The translations under genes were made by a program, and so were the position numbers. 64,000 nucleotides of DNA from Carex sylvatica (lineage: Eukaryota; Streptophyta; Magnoliopsida; Poales; Cyperaceae). The stretch is from positions 1-64,000 of the forward strand of contig CAXKVR010000328.1 in assembly GCA_964058845.1 (NCBI GenBank), read 5' to 3'. The notes below the pieces were generated by a model. It saw only the letters and a list, made by a program, of their open reading frames with translations, was not told the DNA's origin and made no database searches. Below, in pieces: positions 59,116 through 64,000 of this stretch (position 1 is the first letter of the stretch; each line of letters begins with the position of its first letter).

Positions 59116-62100
59116 CTACAATGTTGTAGTTATTTTCGGCCTAATCTCATCTAAAAAAATTTTAACCCACATTTTCCGCAAATCTCCCAAGCGTTGTACA
59201 TTATGTTTAGCGGGAATATCCTGCATTTTTAAAAAGTTAGAAGAGCATGGACAATTAATTTTGTATTTTATTATATTTGAAGCAAGAATTTATCATTACT
59301 TTTGAAAAATATATAAATGCATATATACCCTTAAGTTCGGAAAAGAATCGAGTTGTTCGCTTATTATGTCTTGCATGAGCAACATGACATAATATGCACA
59401 TTCCCAGCCGGCTGGTTGTTGTGGGCACTATATAACAAGTTTGTAAAAAATAAAATGTAAGTTAATGAGCATATATAGCAATGATTTAGATATTCACAAA
59501 TTTTTGCATCTAGGTCCTTATAATCATATCTCAATAGAAACTATTACCTTGCAATCGTTATGAATCGTTAAAGTACCCATTTCCCTGATGAAGGCACTGT
59601 TGAAATATGAACAAATTGAACAATCAGTACTTACGAGAGATATTTAAAACGATAATATAATAATAAAATCATTAGAATTCTAAACAAACGTAAAATTAAG
59701 AAAGTTACTTACTCCTCGACCGCAGCAGTGATCATTAGCATTTTTTTGCTCTTCTTATCGGAATCGTACACGTACAAGGAACGATCTCTTGGTATAAGCA
59801 CGGTCAATATCCAATGATTTCTGCATATTAGGTTTGTAGCATGTCATATTCTATAATTTATATGAATTGAAAGAAATATAATAAAATTATAATATATATA
59901 TAACACTAACATCTGATGGTAAGGTATAAAGATCAATCTCTTGTCCCGATTCTCTTGGAGTGCTTTCCTCATGTATTGAATAACACCTCCCCGGTCATCA
60001 TTCAGCATGGTGGCATTTGTTCGCTGGGGGTCCATGAAACCAATCTACTCATCGGGAAATTCCTCCTTGATGAATTTGTGCCAATACCTAAAAAAAAGAA
60101 GGCATACATGTGTTCTCAAGTTTGTGAAATTTGAATTAAAAGTACTGAATTCTGCAGTTATTACGAATATTAAACTCACAGCATCCATATCTGAATGACT
60201 GGTCCAGTGAGCCACTCCCGTGGTGTAAGCAAGGCCGCATAATCATCTGCATAAACGTATATGGACTCTGCTGAACAGAAAAGATCAAGTGGCGGATCGA
60301 TTTTGAATGGACTGCCATCTAGCTCTGAAAATCGATCACGCAGCTGGTTGAATGTTCGTCCCAGCTTTTCAAAATTTATATGATCAAACACCTTGCTGTG
60401 ACTCGTTGTTTTTCGATCTCCAGAAACTTGCACCTCTTTGCGTGGTTCCTGCAAAATTTCATAATAAATTGAAATAAAATACAAAATCAACTATAACTAT
60501 ATCATATAGATACAAATTAAGAAGGCATAAAACTTAATAATAATATACCTCATCTGAACCTGTCAATATCATGGACATCGGCCATGCAGTGAAACTGCCG
60601 AGGACCGATGCAAGGGTTAACTGCTCGCCATTTGGTACAGGTATGGGGAGTTCTATGAAGTCTGCATCACGAATAGCATCCACCGTTACTCTTGCATGGT
60701 CGGGCGGCATAGGGAAACCGTGAATTGTTCCACCTTGTACAACTGGAACATGAATTGTCCCTACGGCCACTACAAGAGTATTCCCACCTACATTCGCCTG
60801 GAGTCTGCACCTTAGTTCTTCCTCCTGTACAAATACATGTATTTACTCGAATAAAATCTAAATATGTATGAAATTAAAGCATAGACCTACTGATTCAAAT
60901 CTGAATTTGCATTACCTCAGTATGCTCGGAAAGATTTGCATATGGTTTGACTGACTGACAGCTGCTCTGAACGACTGTTGGGCTATACGTCTTTTCTTGT
61001 TGGCCCATGGTCTGCCGAAGCATTATTGCAAGCTCAGCTTTCATTTCTTCTTTCATTTCTTCTTTCATTTCTTGCCGCAATCTCTGCTCCATTCCTCTTA
61101 CTCTCTCCTCCACTCTTTGATCCACTCTCGCATCAAATTCTTCTTCGAATCTCGAGTAAGTAACAGTGTGTTTCCTCCTTATCGAGCTCTTACCAAATGC
61201 TGTTGTAATTGGAAGCAGACCGCCCACTGCTCTCACCCTCCCGGGATATTCCCAATTTGGCAGAAATTTTCCCAGAACATCATTGTATCGAACGACGGCC
61301 AACTGGCCTTGTTTAAAGGCCGCTTCTTGTTCTTCCTGAAATGACCACATAAATGTTATAACAAAATAAATTAAAGTTAAAGTTTCAATGAATGACAATA
61401 TCTAAATACTCACAATTCTGGTGATAACCGGTAAGTATGTGTCTGGATAAAAGCGTTCATTGGTCTCTTCTGAGAGCTTTTGTCTTCCTAGTTTCCACGT
61501 GACGTGCCTATGCTCAACCGACAAATCAATAAGCTCCTCTGGTGTCAATGCAGTACCAGTTGACCCTTGGGAAGACGGATCACTAATAGCTTTCTCGTTT
61601 GCAATCGTCTGCATAGCATCTCTGAGTCTACTCTGAAAACCCTCACCGGTATAACCTCTGGATCCTAAGAAATGCGGATACTTGTTGTGGGCCTGATTCG
61701 CCGTTCCAATCTTACTGGAATCCTACAATTTGAACAAAGAAACAATTAGTCTCAATTATAAAAAAATTTGAATTCTTAATTAATTATACATAAGGTAGGT
61801 GGTTCATAGTAACTATCATACAGCAAATTTCTCCGTCTCTCGGTACTTGCAAAATTCTTCCCAGTCTTGTTCTTCAATCTGGAGCTTACCAAAATCGGGC
61901 GTCTCACCCTTGCGCCACACTTTAGTCATTTCGGTTCGCCACTTCCGGTGACAAGTAGACATTTTCTGATAATAATATTTCTGCACCTCTTCGTTGTCGA
62001 TTATGCCCCAGTCCACCTTACAAACAAATAGAAATAAAAAATTTAGAGTTAGTTAATATCAAAAGAAATCTTGTGAAATTAGCAGCAAAATTTGTTTACC

Positions 62101-62350
62101 TTAAGTATTTCCCATATTTTTTGCTTTTTCTCATCTGGAACATCTTTCCATCGTTGGAACCTTAGAGAAACATTCCTTCTTATCAATATCCCAAATTCCG
62201 TTGCAAAACTCGTCGTATCTCGAGTAACAACCGGCCTGTAAAATTTGTCAAGTTCCAGCTGTTTGTCTTTCTCGTTGAACTTCTCCTTAATTTTGTTAGG
62301 CCCTCTTCTTTTCTTCTTAGCTGAGACTATGTCACCATCACCTTCCATAT
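59116..62350 (-). CDS. Intact CACTA-2 second gene: transposase_24-like protein with Ulp1-like protease domain
   Basis: Proposed coding exons (minus): 62348-62100, 62016-61822, 61722-61414, 61335-60916, 60824-60549, 60448-60180, 60087-59911, 59820-59713, 59596-59548, 59427-59329 and 59220-59116. All introns have GT-AG ends, and the exons sum to 2256 bases, or 751 codons plus stop. The start MEGDGDIVSAKK is basic. Exon 2-4 products resemble plant transposase_24 proteins. Exon 5 ends in a charged coiled coil. Exon 6 has VVAVGTIHVPVVQGGTIHG, a segment common in such proteins. Exons 8-11 form a C48-type region: NHWILTVLIP (His), YVYDSD (Asp) and QQPAGWECAYYV (Gln and Cys). A SUMO-type isopeptidase activity is inferred from the motifs only. 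Splice sites are my reading, supported by alignment with CACTA-1. Confidence 0.8.
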
Positions 62351-62401
62351 CTGAAGCAAGAATTGAGAAGAGAATAACTAACTGCTTCATAATTTATTAT
62401 G

Positions 62402-62402
<1 letters not shown>

Positions 62403-62437
<35 letters not shown>
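62403..62437. repeat. (TA)n microsatellite in intron 1
   Basis: A pure TA run in the first intron of the CACTA-2 gene, absent from CACTA-1 at the matching place. Confidence 0.9.
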
Positions 62438-62444
<7 letters not shown>

Positions 62445-62449
62445 GTAAT

Positions 62450-63076
62450 GACCACATCAATACAATTAGACACATCAATACAAGCTTAATTATTGAAGTA
62501 CAAGAAAGCATAATTTCTTATTCTCTATTACCATGCTTTGGTATTGGAGCTGAGAATAATGAGATGTAGGAAAGATGGGCATCGGTTACTTGTAGAAATC
62601 ATACAATTTGAGGCTTCTTAAGTTTACGAGAATCATACAATTTGGTTCACTTCTAATTATTTCGCGCGTGAATTAAGTACAAATAAATGGTTCAGTAATA
62701 TACATGTTAGGTGTATTTAACAACAGACATTGCTTTCACCTATTTGGTAAGCCTTTTGCAGCAAGCCAGAAACTGTAATTAATTAGTAATTAGGTTCCAT
62801 TCAACACTGGTACAAGCCGTATTCTCGCCAAGCTACTATATATTCTCATTAAGAAATTTCACTATATATGAATGATCATATGAAGGTGCATATTTCTGTC
62901 AATTCAGTCTACTTATTTGCTACAACCAAAGAATTCATAATTACGGCATGCACCATGCACCATATATATTACAAATAATAGACTATCTCCAACAATTTCT
63001 AATCCGAATTTTCCAAAATTTCTAAACAATTCCTACTAAATTGATTTTGTTAAAGGGAGAGGGAGAGGGGACTTAC
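62450..63076 (-). other. First intron of the CACTA-2 gene
   Basis: Non-coding sequence between the donor at 63076 and the acceptor before 62350 (CTTGCTTCAG). In CACTA-1 the same intron is enlarged to over 2.3 kb, largely by the solo LTR. Confidence 0.6.
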
Positions 63077-63340
63077 CCGAGTTTGAGAAGGAGAGGGAGG
63101 CGGAGCCGACGGTGGGGTGGAAGAGAGACGCACGGCGGGGTGGAACTAGCCGACGGACTAGGGTTTTGAGAAGGAGAGGAAGAGAGACGCACAACGGAGC
63201 TAGGGTTTTGAAACTTGTGAAATTTTTGGCTAAGTGCTTGAGGAGAAGAGGAAGAGAGGAGAGGCCACGGTTTTGAGGAGAAGAGGAAGGGAGGCCACGG
63301 TTTTGAAAATTTTCCAAATTTTGGCTAAGTGAACCGGCGC
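63077..63340 (-). other. 5' leader exon of the CACTA-2 gene
   Basis: CT-rich on the minus strand, with repeated CTCTTCCTCTTCTCCTCA-like pieces. It ends in CTCGG|GTAAGTCC and aligns with 47890-48132. The transcription start should lie near 63340, next to the palindrome array. Confidence 0.55.
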
Positions 63341-63350
63341 CCTAATAGAG

Positions 63351-63887
63351 TATCAAGATCGGTTCAAACATGAGAACCGATCCTGATTCCTATCTGGATC
63401 GGTTCTTTAGTAAAGAACCGATCCAGATAGGCATCAGGATCGGTTCTCATGTTTGAACCGATCTTGATACGTTTTTAAATTTAAAAATAAAACGGTGCCT
63501 TTAATAGAGTATCAAGATCGGTTCAAACATGAGAACCGATCCTGATGCCTATCTGGATCGGTTCCTTACTAAAGAACCGATCCAGATAGGAATCAGGATC
63601 GGTTCTCATGTTTGAACCGATCCTGATACTATTTTGGGGGCACTGTTTTATTTTTAAATTTAAAAAAGTATTAAAAAAGTATCAAGATCGGTTTAAACAT
63701 GAGAACCGATCCTGATTCCTATCTGGATCGGTTCTTTAGTAAGGAACCGATCCAGATAGGCATCAGGATCGGTTCTCATGTTTGAACCGATCTTGATACT
63801 TTTTTAATACTTTTTTAAATTTAAAAATAAAACAGTGCCCCCAAAATAGTATCAAGATCGGTTCTCAGGTTTGAACCGATCTTGATA
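63351..63887. repeat. Array of near-perfect palindromes in CACTA-2
   Basis: Three 119-bp palindromes lie at 63351-63469, 63510-63628 and 63680-63798, plus a 38-bp one at 63850-63887. In the first, the 59-base arms differ at a single position around the centre G63410. Each arm strings together TATCAAGATCGGTT, GAGAACCGATCCTGAT and CTATCTGGATCGGTTC. The third is extended outward by further inverted sequence (GTGCCCCC/GGGGGCAC flanks) to about 230 bp. The array lies between the two gene territories of the element, just upstream of the second gene. Confidence 0.95.
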
Positions 63888-64000
63888 CTCTATTAAATTT
63901 AAATATGATAATAAATATGTATAAGTTATCAGATATTTAGAATGTTATTTTTTAAAATAATTTTATAAATAACTTATATAATTTATAAATAATGTATATG
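63888..64000. other. AT-rich end of the window, inside CACTA-2
   Basis: It resembles the AT-rich middle zone of CACTA-1 (47200-47400) in composition. No gene is visible before the edge. Confidence 0.5.

Larger units (their letters stand above)
58550..64000 (-). mobile_element. CACTA-2, inverted relative of CACTA-1, partial
   Basis: Its end at 58550 reads CACTAGTGGAAAATAATGAA then GATCGGTT-type repeats. The flanking trinucleotide is AAT (58547-58549). It carries the second gene intact on the minus strand and the palindrome array beyond it. By comparison with CACTA-1, the TNP2-type gene and the other end should lie to the right of 64000. It is inserted in a LINE fragment and opposite in direction to CACTA-1. 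Confidence 0.9.

Noticed and set aside
60978..61344. Plus-strand open frames rich in Phe/Leu/Ser
   Set aside because: They mirror the Glu/Lys-rich coiled coil of CACTA-2 exon 5 on the other strand.
63351..63887. Regularly spaced repeats considered as a CRISPR-like array
   Set aside because: The units are palindromes of a CACTA subterminal motif in a plant element, with similar rather than unique intervening sequence.

Overview
This window is plant nuclear DNA: AT-rich, intron-bearing and packed with plant-type transposable elements. The marks are CACTA, hAT, Mutator-like and Tourist-like DNA elements, plant LINE fragments, gypsy-type LTRs and a copia remnant, plus two plant F-box/DUF295-type genes. 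An NBS-LRR-like fragment near the left edge resembles types I associate with monocots, so a monocot is a reasonable guess, but I cannot name a species. No prokaryotic, organellar or viral gene block was seen.

Layout. 0-9 kb: broken LINE, NBS-LRR and copia remnants, a probable gypsy LTR and a hAT-like element. 9-34 kb: a locus built from diverged duplicated segments (8.2-12.2, 23.2-26.1, 29.7-30.6 and 33.9-34.3 kb) with two host-like genes. The F-box gene at 17.7-18.8 kb (+) is broken by one frameshift. The F-box gene at 30.6-31.7 kb (-) is open throughout. MITEs and nested hAT, Mutator and LINE insertions lie between them, many with target-site duplications (TSDs) readable by eye. 34.6-39.4 kb: a 4.8-kb non-autonomous CACTA element carrying a decayed transposase_24-type gene and a nested 163-bp mini-CACTA. 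40.6-54.6 kb: a hAT-like MITE that received a 1.3-kb Mutator-like element and a 12.2-kb CACTA element (CACTA-1). CACTA-1 itself holds a 1.8-kb solo LTR. 56-58.5 kb: nested hAT elements, a foldback element and a LINE RNase H fragment cut by the next insertion. 58.55 kb to the right edge: CACTA-2, a relative of CACTA-1 in inverted orientation, running out of the window.

The most interesting material is the CACTA pair. CACTA-1 carries a full set of TNP2-type domains and a second gene, both ruined by stop codons, mostly at tryptophan codons. CACTA-2 keeps the second gene intact as an 11-coding-exon, 751-residue reading frame whose exon lengths sum in phase. That protein joins a plant transposase_24-like region to a C-terminal Ulp1-like (C48) cysteine protease region with His, Asp, Gln and Cys all in place. 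Upstream of it lies an array of three nearly perfect 119-bp palindromes plus a 38-bp one, built from the element's own GATCGGTT motif. Only CACTA-2 looks potentially functional among the large elements, and its far end is outside this window.
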